Shown: positions 52,957 through 62,980, numbered from the stretch's first letter. The stretch: DNA of 64,000 bases from Helicobacter macacae MIT 99-5501 (GCF_000507845.1 NZ_KI669455.1:315441-379440), one strand, 5' to 3'. Notes: a model not told the origin generated them from the letters alone. Made by a program: numbers and translations.

Positions 52957-53985
52957 ATGATAAAAAACACTCTTTTTTCTACACTTTTTTTTGGGCAATT
53001 TGTGATATGTTTTGTCTTTTTATCCCCCATACTTTGCGCTGATTTTGGTGCTGGTTTTGGCACACTTGCGCAAGCAAATACAAAATCTAGCGCAAAAACT
53101 AATCCGCCCAAAAGAATTACTACCACCAAAAGCGCAAAACCTACACCGCCAAAAACACCTCAAGCAAAATCTCAAACAACACCTAGCGCGACAAAAACCA
53201 CACAAAAAAACAAAAAATCCAAAAATGAGCAAGCCAAATCCCAAGAATCAAAACAAGTAAAAGAAACAAAGCAAACAAAAGAATCCAAGCAAGCGCAAGA
53301 ATCTAAGCAAAAAAAAGAGGAAAAAACACCAAAAGAAGAAAAAAAATCCCCAAAACTTCCCTACTCAAAAAAGCAACTAAAAGAGCTTGATATGTTTTTG
53401 GAATCTTTGCCAAAATACACACCTAAGCAAATCCAAGAGATTGATAAAGAGCGTGAGATTTTATCAACCATAAACCACACCCAAACAACAAAAGAGGACA
53501 AGCTAAAATCCCTAAAGCCACACTGCCAAAAAGGCTCTGCACTTGCCTGCTCAAGCCAAGAAAATCCAAACGATTTCCAAAAAGCTCAAAAAATGCTCCA
53601 AAAAGAGTGCGAAGCAAAGCCACCAAATGCAAAAAGTGGGCTATATTGTGCGAGATTGGCAGATAAATATCTGCTTGGCAAATCAAAACTACAAGCATTT
53701 GAGAAATCCTGCGAGCTAGGAGAGCCACTAGGCTGTCTAGGTGCAGTGAGTGCCAAAAAAACTAAAAAAACCAAAAAATACATAATAGTAGCCCACGCCA
53801 TAAGCGAAAATCTCTGTGAAAGAGGATATGGAATCTACTGCGGTGTGGTGGCTAGCGTGCTAAGTTTTAAGCAGTCTAGTGGAAGTCTATACTATGCAAA
53901 AAAGGGCTGTGAGGAGCTGCACGATAGGCTTACTTGTGCGATTTTGGAGCGGCTAGAAAATAGACCAAAATCACTAGGCAAATAA
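52957..53985 (+). CDS. Secreted cysteine-rich protein, degenerate Sel1/Hcp-like
   Basis: A 342-residue exported protein. Signal peptide about residues 1-28 (LFSTLFFGQFVICFVFLSPILCA). Residues 35-130 are Lys/Gln/Thr/Ser-rich low-complexity sequence (TKQTKESKQAQESKQKKEEK). The C-terminal half has regularly spaced Cys pairs (CQKGSALAC, CEAKPPNAKSGLYC, CELGEPLGC, CERGYGIYC, CEELHDRLTC) with seven to twelve residues between cysteines, the disulphide pattern of Helicobacter cysteine-rich (Hcp, Sel1-like) repeats, although the alpha-helical repeat consensus is eroded. Periplasmic or secreted; partner unknown. Confidence 0.75.
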   Translation: MIKNTLFSTLFFGQFVICFVFLSPILCADFGAGFGTLAQANTKSSAKTNPPKRITTTKSAKPTPPKTPQAKSQTTPSATKTTQKNKKSKNEQAKSQESKQVKETKQTKESKQAQESKQKKEEKTPKEEKKSPKLPYSKKQLKELDMFLESLPKYTPKQIQEIDKEREILSTINHTQTTKEDKLKSLKPHCQKGSALACSSQENPNDFQKAQKMLQKECEAKPPNAKSGLYCARLADKYLLGKSKLQAFEKSCELGEPLGCLGAVSAKKTKKTKKYIIVAHAISENLCERGYGIYCGVVASVLSFKQSSGSLYYAKKGCEELHDRLTCAILERLENRPKSLGK

Positions 53986-54449
53986 ATATTTTAAGCGTGT
54001 GTAAAAAATCTTTGCCCTAGTTGTCTCATATAGTGGATTGTGCGTGCTGGTTGTGTAGTTTTTGGTTGTGTATGTTTTGGTTGCAAGGCTTGGCTTTGTG
54101 ATAAGTTTTGCTTTTAGGCTTATAAGAGATTTTAGGCAGTTTTGTGTGGCGTTAGAAAACTTTGCATTATGTATGATAAAAGATTTTGCGCAAGTGGCTT
54201 AAATCGTGGTGGCTTTTATCACAGCACCACTATCACAGCACCACAAAAAATTATTGCCTCCAAAATCTTACCACCCCCAAATAAGATATTTTGCAAAATC
54301 AGCACAAATTGCGCAAAACTTTAGCGTGATTTTGCGCAAAATCTCCGCAAGATTTTTACAAAATAAGATTTTACACAACAAAACCCCCTCCAAAAATCCA
54401 AAAAAAGACTATAAAATAAATCTATAAAATCCCTCCAAAATACCGCATA
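53986..54449. other. Intergenic region before flgE 3' end (464 bases)
   Basis: No gene recognised. It holds a 14-base tandem direct repeat (ATCACAGCACCACT, about 54218-54244, second copy one base short) and a hairpin at 54310-54338. Its left part is T/G-rich, its right part A/C-rich. Confidence 0.6.
54310..54338 (-). terminator. Hairpin downstream of flgE
   Basis: A 9-base-pair perfect stem (TGCGCAAAA / TTTTGCGCA) with an 11-base loop, about 110 bases past the flgE stop. No strong T-run follows on the minus strand, so termination is uncertain. Confidence 0.35.
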
Positions 54450-56615
54450 TTATTGTTTGAGGTTTAGCAGTGTGTTTAGTATCTGGTCAGAAGTCGTTAC
54501 GGCTTTTGAGTTTGCTTGGAATCCACGCTGCACGACAATCAACTGTGTAAGCGAGCGGGACAAATCCACATTGCTCATCTCTAGTTTTGAGCCTGCTACG
54601 CCACCTCTACGCCCTGTGTTTGCCGCACCTATCATCGCTTGCCCAGAGTTTCCTGTGGTGGAAAATACATTGCCACCTTCAGCTTGCAAGCCCGCGTTGT
54701 TGGCAAATGTGGCTAGAGCGACTTTTGCTAGGGCTAGTGTGCGTCCATTGCTAAATGAGCCTAGAAGCGCACCCACTTGGTCAAAGCGCACATCTACCAA
54801 GTCTCCCGCACCATATCCATCTTGTTCAATTGCATAAGTTTCTGAGACTTTATCCACGCTTGTTAGCCCGCCAAATCCACCTGTCGCACCAAAGGATAGG
54901 CTTAGTCTTTGTGGGGCGATAGAGCCGTTTTTGGGGTCAAATTGGATAATTGGTGGATTCATACCTGCCAAACTTCCGTCTTTGTTAAATCTAAGTCGCC
55001 CACCCTCAAAGATATTTGGACGAATAGGCGAAGAGCCATATATCACACCGGGTTCTGGCACGATTGCCCTAAAGCTCCATTCTGCTTGCGCTGTTTTGAC
55101 AAACTCAAATCTAATCGTATGCTTTGAGCCCAAAGAATCATATAGCTCAATAGTCGTGGCGTGTGTGGCGTGGCTGATTCTAGTAGTGGATACCGCTGCA
55201 CCACCTTCAATAAGTGCTGCGGTATTTAGCCCGCGCATAGTGTTTTTAAATAGCACATTTGTAGAGATTTGGTCGCTACCATAAGAGGATACGAAAATCG
55301 ACATATTGCGGTTTGTATCGTCCTCATCATCGTCCTCTTCAAGATTTTTGTTTTGCATTTCAAACATACCATATTCATTTACGATGACAGATACCGAAGC
55401 AGTGCTATCTGCATACTCCATATCTGGGTATTTTATCATATTGGCATCGTATTGGAGTAGTCGCCTTAGCTCTTCAGTCGTCCTAAACTGCCCTGTGGTA
55501 GAATCTGGTGTTTCGGATTTGGTATAGCGATAGCGAAAAGATGTAATATCTGAATCGCCCTCTACGAGATTGGCAAACGCACCCGTGCCACTTGCAGTGA
55601 TAAAGATATTTTTGGTTTTTTCATCGCCATCCATTTCATTGCGATTGATGATTTTTAGCATTTTGCCCTCTGGGTAGGCTTCGATTCCTGTTTTTTCTGT
55701 GAGGGCATTTATCGCATTTATCGCAGAAGTAAGCGTAGAGATTCCACTCATAGCAGAATCATTCCTAAAAGATACTTTTTTACCATTGATTGAGACGGTG
55801 CTGACTTCGTTGGTATCTATTAGGCTATTTACTAGAGTAGATGTTTTGTAGCTTACCCAAATCCCTTGATTTTCTGTGAGTCCAAAGGCATCGCCATCTT
55901 GGTTAAATAGCGCACCCATATCTTCTTGGGATTGTGTGCGATTACCCGCAGAATCATATAGTGGATACACACCATCAGCTGGAGTGCTAGTGGTGGAGTC
56001 TAGCGCGTAAATGTTGGCATTTTGGTCGACATGCCTACCTGCGTTTAGGTTGGCACGAAGTTTGATATTTGCTGAAGCACGAGCTGGCATTACCATATTT
56101 GGGTCGATTTGGATATTTCGTATCGGTCCTGTGCTATCGATTTGGAAAAATTCTTGCTCACTCATTTTTGAAGCATTTTTGAGGTCGTCTTTTAGCCACC
56201 CTTGCACGACATAGCCACCTGTGGTAACGAGATTGCCATCTGCGTCAAAAAGGAAGCTACCATCACGCGTGTAGTTTAGCGTGATACCTCTATCTGGGGA
56301 AATGACAAAAAATCCCTCGCCCTCAATAGCAATGTCTGTTTTGACATCGGTATTTTGTGTGCTACCTTGTGAAAACACCTTTGTTGTGGCGTTTATGCTC
56401 ACACCAAGCCCCACAGAGAAGTCGTTTTGTCCACCGCGCCCCGTTTTGTAAGGAGAGGTGGCAATCAGCTTGGTTTGGGATAGCATATCCACAAACGAAG
56501 CCCTAGAGTATTTGAAGCCAACTGTATTGACATTTGCTATGTTATTAGATTCTACATCAAGTGCGATTTGATGAGCTTGCATACCGCTTACGCCTGACCA
56601 CAATGACCGTAACAT
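54450..56615 (-). CDS. flgE: Flagellar hook protein
   Basis: FlgE polymerises into the hook that joins flagellar rod to filament. The 721-residue protein starts MLRSLWSGVSGMQAHQIALDVESNNIANVNTVGFKYSRASF, the conserved D0 helix, has TDIAIEGEGFFVISPDRGI (hook-basal body signature) and ends with the D0 C-terminal helix SRSLTQLIVVQRGFQANSKAVTTSDQILNTLLNL. Size and sequence closely recall H. pylori FlgE (718 residues), much longer than the enterobacterial 400. Several acidic stretches (NLEEDDDEDD) fall in the variable central domain. A sigma-54 promoter is present at 56653-56668, so it belongs to the middle class of flagellar genes. Confidence 0.97.
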   Translation of the reverse strand: MLRSLWSGVSGMQAHQIALDVESNNIANVNTVGFKYSRASFVDMLSQTKLIATSPYKTGRGGQNDFSVGLGVSINATTKVFSQGSTQNTDVKTDIAIEGEGFFVISPDRGITLNYTRDGSFLFDADGNLVTTGGYVVQGWLKDDLKNASKMSEQEFFQIDSTGPIRNIQIDPNMVMPARASANIKLRANLNAGRHVDQNANIYALDSTTSTPADGVYPLYDSAGNRTQSQEDMGALFNQDGDAFGLTENQGIWVSYKTSTLVNSLIDTNEVSTVSINGKKVSFRNDSAMSGISTLTSAINAINALTEKTGIEAYPEGKMLKIINRNEMDGDEKTKNIFITASGTGAFANLVEGDSDITSFRYRYTKSETPDSTTGQFRTTEELRRLLQYDANMIKYPDMEYADSTASVSVIVNEYGMFEMQNKNLEEDDDEDDTNRNMSIFVSSYGSDQISTNVLFKNTMRGLNTAALIEGGAAVSTTRISHATHATTIELYDSLGSKHTIRFEFVKTAQAEWSFRAIVPEPGVIYGSSPIRPNIFEGGRLRFNKDGSLAGMNPPIIQFDPKNGSIAPQRLSLSFGATGGFGGLTSVDKVSETYAIEQDGYGAGDLVDVRFDQVGALLGSFSNGRTLALAKVALATFANNAGLQAEGGNVFSTTGNSGQAMIGAANTGRRGGVAGSKLEMSNVDLSRSLTQLIVVQRGFQANSKAVTTSDQILNTLLNLKQ

Positions 56616-57029
56616 TTTCGTCCTTTATGAGAAATTTGCTAGCAAGCAAAAAAGCAACAACTATGCCAAAAAGTAATGTCAAAAATAAGCAAATAAAAAA
56701 TTATCCTAGAAAATCTAAAAGCAACACATTTAAGCAGTATAAATACGACAAAATAGAATTAAAAAAGCCATAAAAGCCAAAATATTTCAAAATTGCGCAA
56801 AAGTTTTGTGCAATTTATTAAAGTTTAACCACAAAATGCCTATACTTCAATTTTAGTAGGCTTTAAGATTTTGCTAGCAATTTGTTATCACTTTGTTATT
56901 AGTGGTGCATTTGCCAAACATTTTTGCCATTTTTTGCCAAAGCAAAGGGGCAAAATCTTGCAAAATCTTAAAGAAAATCTTACAACATAGTAGCTTGCTT
57001 TGGGCTACTTTATCTAAGGAGATAAGGCG
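56616..57029. other. Intergenic region between divergent flgE and Sel1 gene (414 bases)
   Basis: It carries the flgE sigma-54 promoter on the left and, on the plus strand, an AT-rich stretch ahead of the Sel1 gene whose ribosome site is AAGGAGATAAGG. No other gene recognised. Confidence 0.6.
56653..56668 (-). promoter_or_regulatory. Sigma-54 promoter of flgE
   Basis: On the minus strand TGGCATAGTTGTTGCT matches the sigma-54 consensus (TGGCAC-N5-TTGC[A/T]), with exactly ten bases between the -24 GG and the -12 GC. It is placed 38 bases upstream of the flgE ATG. Middle flagellar genes of Helicobacter use RpoN promoters. Confidence 0.9.
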
Positions 57030-58310
57030 ATGAAAAAAGTAGTAAATTTGTGGGGGTTGTGCAAGTTGTGGATTTTGCACTTAAGAGAGGCATTTTTTGT
57101 AAGCGTTATAGGTGCTGTGTGTGTAAGCACATTTGCCTCACAGGGCTTAGCACAAGAATCTAGCGATGATTGCAACAAAGAGACTTGCTCGGCAAAAGCG
57201 CATAATTATGAGATTCAAGGCGACATTGAGCGAGCTATTGCGCTGTATAAAAAAGCCATTGAGTTAGGGGATTTGGAGGCTTACTCTTATCTAGCACTGC
57301 TATATCAATCCCAAAACAACACCACCTTAGCAAAGAATTATTTTCAGCTTGGCTGTGATAATTCCCAATATGACGCTTGCTTCAATCTAGGCACATTTTT
57401 TGAGCTAAGCAGGGATTTTATCCACGCTCAAAAATACTACAATATAGCGTGCGAAAAAGGAAACGCAAAAGCAAAAGCAAACGCTTGCCACAATCTAGGC
57501 GTGCTACATAGTAGCGAGGTAGCGGGCTTAGAGAGGGATTATGATAAGGCGTTGAGGTTTTATCAAATCGCGTGTGATTTAGACAACCCCAAAAGCTGTG
57601 GTTCTTTGGGGACTTTTTATGAAAAAGGCAATGGTGGAGTGGAGCAAGACTATGCTAGGGCGTTTGAGCTGTATAAATTTGCTTGCGATTCTGGGGAGGC
57701 AAGGGCTTGCTTCAATCTAGGCACACTCTATGACAGAGGCTATGGTATGAAGCAGAATTTCAAAAAGGCTTTTGAAGTGTATCAAGTAGCTTGCAATGCC
57801 AAGCACGCCGAAGCGTGCAACAATATGGGGCTTATGTATGATGAGGGGCTTGGTGTGCGAAAAAGCCCCCAAAAAGCATTGGAGTTTTACAAAGTCGCTT
57901 GTGATTTGCAAAGCCTAGTAGCGTGTAATAATCTAGGCTATCTCTATGAAAACGAACCAAAGCTAAAAGACAGACAAAAAGCATACACCTACTACCAAAT
58001 GGCGTGCGATATGAAAAGTGCCAAAGCCTGCTACAATCTAGGCTATCTCTATGATACTGATGAGGAGAGCAGAGATACAGATAAGGCATTTAAGCTATAT
58101 GATGCTGCTTGCGGGCTAAAAGATGCTATGGCGTGCAACAATCTAGGAAATCTCTATGACAAAGGCGAGGGAGTAGCACAAAATCTTGAAGTAGCAAAGA
58201 AATACTATGAGAGGGCTTGCGAGCTTGGCGCGGAGCTAGGCTGCGTAAATAAAGATATGTTTGAGAAAAATCATCAGCGAATCGACAGAAGAGGAAACAA
58301 CAAAAAATGA
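57030..58310 (+). CDS. Secreted Sel1-repeat, cysteine-rich protein (Hcp family)
   Basis: A 426-residue protein with a signal peptide (about residues 1-41, hydrophobic FVSVIGAVCVSTFASQGLA) and about nine Sel1-like repeats of 33-38 residues. Repeats have the ACxNLGxLYxxGxG..DxxKAxxxYxxAC pattern (e.g. ACNNLGYLYENE, ACYNLGYLYDTD, ACNNLGNLYDKGEGVAQ), with Cys pairs joining the two helices of each repeat, as in H. pylori HcpA-E. Such proteins are secreted or periplasmic and some are immunogenic; molecular function is unsettled. The next gene overlaps by four bases (ATGA), so it is co-translated with the PDZ protein. Confidence 0.92.
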   Translation: MKKVVNLWGLCKLWILHLREAFFVSVIGAVCVSTFASQGLAQESSDDCNKETCSAKAHNYEIQGDIERAIALYKKAIELGDLEAYSYLALLYQSQNNTTLAKNYFQLGCDNSQYDACFNLGTFFELSRDFIHAQKYYNIACEKGNAKAKANACHNLGVLHSSEVAGLERDYDKALRFYQIACDLDNPKSCGSLGTFYEKGNGGVEQDYARAFELYKFACDSGEARACFNLGTLYDRGYGMKQNFKKAFEVYQVACNAKHAEACNNMGLMYDEGLGVRKSPQKALEFYKVACDLQSLVACNNLGYLYENEPKLKDRQKAYTYYQMACDMKSAKACYNLGYLYDTDEESRDTDKAFKLYDAACGLKDAMACNNLGNLYDKGEGVAQNLEVAKKYYERACELGAELGCVNKDMFEKNHQRIDRRGNNKK

Positions 58311-59443
58311 AGCGTTTTGGATTTTCTCTTTGCGCGACTTTAGCTTGTCTTAGACTTGCTTTGCTTTTTGGCATAGTGCCTAGCATAGTAGATGCGATGA
58401 GCTATCAGGCTTGTCAGCAGTTTTATAGGCAAGCCACAAGTGTTGTTGATTCTAAAAGGGTGTTTTCACTCCAATACAACGGCAAGCCATACTTGCTTGC
58501 CTACTCGAAAACCCCCCTTAGCTCATCTAAAATCATCAAAAGAGATATATTTTTGGGACTATATCTTTTCTCTGGCTCTACCCCGCTAAGCTACCGCATA
58601 AAGCCCATAGACAGCTATGCAAACTCACTCTCTCTAGCGGGCGTGAGTGCCACTGAAGCGGTAAATGGAGTGGTGGTAAGCGGTGGCAGAGGGATTTTTG
58701 ATTTGGCAAAGTTTTCAAAGCCATTGCCAAAAGATTCTGTCATAAGCAATATTTGCTTTCAAGTGTATGGATTTTATGCCTATGATAATTATTTCGTGCC
58801 TAAGCCCTTGATTGATAGATTTCTCTCAAGCAAAGGCGGAATCTATGGCGACATAGGAGTAAGAATCATCGAATCTAGCCAAGATTCCCAAAACCTAGCC
58901 CAAAAAAATCCCGCAAATCCCAAATCCACGCAAAGCCCCACCAAGTCATCGCCAAAATCCATAATAGTCGAGCAAATCGATATATTTTTCCCAAACAATC
59001 CATTTTTGCCACGCGATAAGATTGTATCCATAAATGGCGAGAGCATAAAATCTAGCGTAGATTTTGAATGGAAAGTGGCAAATCTCACGCCAAATTCCAC
59101 TGCCAAAGTCGCCATAGTGCGAAATGGCAAAGCCCAAACCCTAGAAGTCAAAGTCCTGCATAGACAAGGTGGTGGCTTGCTTAGCGATACATTTTTGGAG
59201 AGGTTTGGTGTTTGGCTTGATGGCAATCTTGTGATTCGCTCTATGAAAACGCCACTCCCCTTTAATCTATCTTTGCTAAGTGAGGGCGACCAGCTTTTGT
59301 GGATAGATAAGACACCTATAAAAAGAGGCGATGGATTTTGGCATTTGCGAGAATTGCTGATGAGGGCGTGGCTAAATGGAAATATCGAGCTTCTTATACT
59401 GCACGAGGGGGTGGAAGCATTTGTGCGCTCTCAAATGCGCTAG
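58307..59443 (+). CDS. Secreted PDZ-domain protein
   Basis: A 378-residue protein with an N-terminal signal segment (FSLCATLACLRLALLFGIVPSIVDA) followed by a conserved region of unknown type (residues 30-195). A PDZ-like domain starts after a Ser/Pro/Lys-rich linker: IDIFFPNNPFLPRDKIVSINGESIKSSVDFEWKV.., with NSTAKVAIVRNGKAQTLEVKVL as its last strands. A second PDZ-like stretch (LSEGDQLLWIDKTPIKRGDGFWHLRELL) follows. No protease residues are visible, so it is probably a binding or scaffold protein in the periplasm. It overlaps the Sel1 gene by four bases; the two probably act together. Confidence 0.8.
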   Translation: MKRFGFSLCATLACLRLALLFGIVPSIVDAMSYQACQQFYRQATSVVDSKRVFSLQYNGKPYLLAYSKTPLSSSKIIKRDIFLGLYLFSGSTPLSYRIKPIDSYANSLSLAGVSATEAVNGVVVSGGRGIFDLAKFSKPLPKDSVISNICFQVYGFYAYDNYFVPKPLIDRFLSSKGGIYGDIGVRIIESSQDSQNLAQKNPANPKSTQSPTKSSPKSIIVEQIDIFFPNNPFLPRDKIVSINGESIKSSVDFEWKVANLTPNSTAKVAIVRNGKAQTLEVKVLHRQGGGLLSDTFLERFGVWLDGNLVIRSMKTPLPFNLSLLSEGDQLLWIDKTPIKRGDGFWHLRELLMRAWLNGNIELLILHEGVEAFVRSQMR

Positions 59444-59686
59444 CAAAACCAAACAACACTAGCAACAATCTAGCGCAATGAGGCATAAAACCAAAAAAGC
59501 CAAATGAGACAAAACCTGCAAAACCTAAAAAATCTAGCTTTGATTTTTGGATTTTGCCTACTTTAAGTTTGCAAGATTTGTGATTAGAGATTTTGCTAGC
59601 AAAGACAAATTTTGCCATAGTTTTTAAGCTAGTAGCACCCAAATAGCACCCAAATAATGCCAAACCAACACCAAAAGGAGAACAAA

Positions 59687-60142
59687 ATGGAAATCTTACT
59701 TCAAAGCCTATCCCAAAACTACCTGCTTATCAAATCACTACACATTATTAGCGTTATTTGCTGGATGGCGGGGCTTTTTTATTTGCCTAGACTTTTTGTC
59801 TATCACGCAGAAAACTCCTCAAATGCGGATTTTGTAGCCGTAGTCAAGCTACAAGAATATCGCCTTTTTGCCTACATTATGCGACCTGCTATGCTTGCTA
59901 GCGTTATCACGGGCGTGCTTATGATTGGAAGTGATTTTGGGATTTTCAAAAGTGGTGTTTGGATACATATCAAGCTACTTTTTGCCCTGCTTTTGCTACT
60001 CTATCATATCGCTTGTGGGATTTTGGTAGGTAGATTGCAAAGGGGTAGCTCAAATCTTAGTGGCAAGTTTTTTCGCTTTTTCAATGAGATTCCAACGATT
60101 TTGATGATAGTCATCGTAGTTTGCGCTGTGATGAAATTCTAA
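59687..60142 (+). CDS. hemJ: Protoporphyrinogen oxidase HemJ (UPF0093)
   Basis: HemJ converts protoporphyrinogen IX to protoporphyrin IX in the inner membrane in bacteria lacking HemG or HemY. The 151-residue protein has four transmembrane segments. The first carries the conserved His in SLHIISVICWMAGLFYLPRLFVYHAE, and the third block IKLLFALLLLLYHIACG follows a conserved region including RPAMLASVITG. I start at the ATG at 59687, preceded by AAAGGAG; an in-frame ATG ten codons earlier lacks one. It is 30 bases upstream of argH on the same strand. Confidence 0.93.
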   Translation: MEILLQSLSQNYLLIKSLHIISVICWMAGLFYLPRLFVYHAENSSNADFVAVVKLQEYRLFAYIMRPAMLASVITGVLMIGSDFGIFKSGVWIHIKLLFALLLLLYHIACGILVGRLQRGSSNLSGKFFRFFNEIPTILMIVIVVCAVMKF

Positions 60143-60172
60143 GCATTCAAGGCTTATACTTAAGGAAAAAAT

Positions 60173-61606
60173 ATGGCAAAACAAAAACTATGGGGCGGGC
60201 GATTTAGTGCGGGCTCTAGCGCATTGCTAGAGGAGTTTAATGCTTCGATAAACTTTGATAAACGGCTTTGGAGCTATGATATTTTGGGCTCAAAAGCACA
60301 CGCAAAAATGCTTTGCAAAATAGGTGTTTTAAGCGCAAATGAGCTTAGCCAAATCACGCAAGGACTAGAATCTATCGCCTCTCAAATCGCTCAAGGTAAG
60401 TTTAGCTTTGAGATTGCTGATGAGGATATTCACATGAGCATCGAGCGCGCGCTTATAAACCTCATAGGCGAGGTTGGCAAAAAGCTCCACACCGCTCGCT
60501 CTAGAAACGACCAAGTCGCGCTAGATTTTAGAATGTTTGTCCTAGATGCAAACCGCGCGATAAAAGATGAGATTTTAGCCCTTATTGATGGGCTTTTAGG
60601 CATAGCTTCACGCCACACGGATACACTTATGGCAGGTATGACGCATTTGCAGCACGCCCAAGTGGTAAATCTAGGATTTCACATAGTCGCGTGGGTATCA
60701 AGCCTAAAGCGCGATGTAGAGCGACTAGATAGCGCATTTAAGCAGGCGGATTTTATGCCACTAGGCAGTGGGGCATTGGCAGGCACACCTTATAAAAACG
60801 ATAGGGAATTTTTGGCAAAAGAGCTAGGATTTGGCGCACCTACGCTAAATGCTATGGATTCTGTGAGTGATAGGGATTTCGCACTTGATTTGCTATATGC
60901 TATCGCTATGCTTAGTATGCACATCTCACGCATAGCCGAAGAAATGGTGCTATGGAGTAGTGCGGAGTTTGGGTGGCTAAGGCTTAGCGATGAGTATGCC
61001 ACAGGTAGCTCGATAATGCCACAGAAAAAAAACCCCGATGTCCCAGAGCTACTGCGCGGCAAAAGTGGCAGAGCCTATGGCAACCTAATCTCACTACTTG
61101 TAACGATGAAATCCCTCCCCCTAGCTTACAACAAAGACACCCAAGAGGACAAAGAAGCGGTGTTTGATAGCATAGATACCGCGCTTATTAGCCTAAAGAT
61201 TTTGCGTGAGGCGTTGCTAAGTGCGCACTTTGACACAGACAAAATGTCGCAAGCCTGCAGGGTAGGGCATTTGAGTGCTACGGATTTGGCAGATTTTTTG
61301 GTGCGCGAATGCAAAGTGGCGTTTAGAGAAGCACACCATATCACAGGCAAAGTCGTAGCCTACGCAGAATCAAAAGGCGTGGATATAAGCGAGCTAGAGG
61401 AAGCAGAGCTAGACACACTACTATGTGAAGTAAAATCTAGCGCGACAAAAAAAGCAAAAAAAGTGCTATCCCTCACGCGCTCAATGCACTCAAGAGACAC
61501 GCTAGGAGGTAGCTCAAGCACGCAGACACAAAGCCAGATTGACTCTCTAAAGTCGTGGCTAAACTTAGCAAGAGAAGAAAAATATCAATATAAAGGACAA
61601 ATATGA
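60173..61606 (+). CDS. argH: Argininosuccinate lyase
   Basis: ArgH cleaves argininosuccinate to arginine and fumarate, the last step of arginine synthesis. The 477-residue protein begins [22 protein letters not shown], has the catalytic regions [16 protein letters not shown] and [15 protein letters not shown], and the superfamily signature [20 protein letters not shown]. Near the C-terminus the segment [18 protein letters not shown] includes a short stretch whose DNA is nearly repeated in menG. Length is a little above the usual 460. menG overlaps by four bases (ATGA). Since H. pylori needs arginine, an argH gene points to a species with arginine synthesis. Confidence 0.96.
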   Translation: MAKQKLWGGRFSAGSSALLEEFNASINFDKRLWSYDILGSKAHAKMLCKIGVLSANELSQITQGLESIASQIAQGKFSFEIADEDIHMSIERALINLIGEVGKKLHTARSRNDQVALDFRMFVLDANRAIKDEILALIDGLLGIASRHTDTLMAGMTHLQHAQVVNLGFHIVAWVSSLKRDVERLDSAFKQADFMPLGSGALAGTPYKNDREFLAKELGFGAPTLNAMDSVSDRDFALDLLYAIAMLSMHISRIAEEMVLWSSAEFGWLRLSDEYATGSSIMPQKKNPDVPELLRGKSGRAYGNLISLLVTMKSLPLAYNKDTQEDKEAVFDSIDTALISLKILREALLSAHFDTDKMSQACRVGHLSATDLADFLVRECKVAFREAHHITGKVVAYAESKGVDISELEEAELDTLLCEVKSSATKKAKKVLSLTRSMHSRDTLGGSSSTQTQSQIDSLKSWLNLAREEKYQYKGQI

Positions 61607-62742
61607 ATAAAAAAACCACAAAAATGCCAAATACAAAGCTGATAAAAAAGACCACAGATTCCAATTTTTTGTCGCTTATGAGTTTGGACTCTACGCTAAG
61701 TGCTAGTGAAGTGAAATCTAGCGCGACAAAATCTAGCCAATCTAGCAGGGCAAAATCTAACAAGCCAAAATCTAGTGAAAAAAAAACAAACATAACAAAA
61801 TCTAGCACAAAATCCACTCAAGCAAAAAAACCAAGCAACACAAAAACAACCACTAAAGCAAACAATAAAACCACCCAAAATACTAGACAAATCGCTTCTA
61901 AACAAAAGCAAATCGTCTCAATGTTTGATAACATAGCCAAAGACTATGACAAGGCAAATCATTTGCTAAGTTTGGGGATTGATATTTCGTGGCGCATAGA
62001 TGCGTGCAAGAGAGCGTATAAAGCACTGCAATCCACTCCAAGCAAAACTCCAATCAAAGTAGAAAACAATGCCAAAAGCAAGCAAGCAAGCAAGATAGCA
62101 AGTAAGGTGGCAAGCAAAGCAGAGCAAAATCCACCTAGTCAAAATCTAAAAATCGTAGATATTGCTTGTGGCACGGGCGATATGCTACTTCAGTGGCACA
62201 CCCAAGCAAGCAAGCAAAATCTCATCATAGACACACTCATCGGCATAGACCCATCAAAAGAAATGCTAAAAATTGCCAAGCAAAAAATCCAAAAAAAACT
62301 ACAATCTAGCAAATCCCCCAAAGTCCTCATAAAAGTCGGCGAAGCAAAGAATCTATCTATGCTAGAAAAAGAAAGTGTGGATATACTATCTATCTCTTAT
62401 GGACTGCGCAATGTGCTTGAGTATGAGAGGGCTTTGAGTGAGTTTTGGCGCGTGCTAAAGCCTAGTGGCGTGCTAGTGGTGCTAGATTTTTTCAAAAAGC
62501 CAAACCCAAGTTTGCTTGATAGATTTGTAGGCATTTATACGCGCACGATTTTGCCATTTGTGGGGTGGGCGATTTCGCGCAATTATGAAGCGTATAAATA
62601 TTTGCCTGATTCTATGGATAGCTTTGTAAGCCCACAAAAACTAGCCCAAGACTTGCAATCGCTAGGATTTAAGCAAGTGCAAATCAAAGGATATAGTGCC
62701 AATATCTCTCATCTAGTGCTAGGAGTGAAAGGTAAATTGTGA
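61603..62742 (+). CDS. menG: Demethylmenaquinone/ubiquinone methyltransferase with low-complexity extension
   Basis: UbiE/MenG methylates demethylmenaquinone to menaquinone using S-adenosylmethionine. The conserved enzyme (about residues 104-379) begins [28 protein letters not shown], then has motif [29 protein letters not shown] and the [32 protein letters not shown] block. Two insertions are unusual: a ~103-residue Lys/Ser/Thr-rich N-terminal tail (with an A9 run at 61778-61786), and about 38 residues (144-181, [17 protein letters not shown]) ahead of motif I. The long start at 61603 has the four-base overlap with argH and an AAAGGA ribosome site, so is favoured. Pairs with the UbiD-type gene in menaquinone synthesis. 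Confidence 0.9.
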   Translation: MNKKTTKMPNTKLIKKTTDSNFLSLMSLDSTLSASEVKSSATKSSQSSRAKSNKPKSSEKKTNITKSSTKSTQAKKPSNTKTTTKANNKTTQNTRQIASKQKQIVSMFDNIAKDYDKANHLLSLGIDISWRIDACKRAYKALQSTPSKTPIKVENNAKSKQASKIASKVASKAEQNPPSQNLKIVDIACGTGDMLLQWHTQASKQNLIIDTLIGIDPSKEMLKIAKQKIQKKLQSSKSPKVLIKVGEAKNLSMLEKESVDILSISYGLRNVLEYERALSEFWRVLKPSGVLVVLDFFKKPNPSLLDRFVGIYTRTILPFVGWAISRNYEAYKYLPDSMDSFVSPQKLAQDLQSLGFKQVQIKGYSANISHLVLGVKGKL

Positions 62743-62980
62743 TTATTTTTTTTGACAATCCATAAAAATAGTAGTATGACAAGGGAACTACAAAAATAGA
62801 TAATTATAGTAATTTATCCATTTAGCGTTATTTTTTTTGACACTTCGGCTTGTGCCAAATATATTGCAGAATGCAAAACCTTATATTTGCGCCCTACATT
62901 TGCATTCGCTTGCAAACCGCTTTTGCGCTTGCTTGCGAACCCGCATTTACTTTTTGCTTTCACATTTGCGCCCCCGCATT

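Noticed and set aside
62076..62094. AAGC tetranucleotide run in menG as a contingency repeat
   Set aside because: Fewer than five full units within a low-complexity coding stretch; too short to expect frequent slippage.
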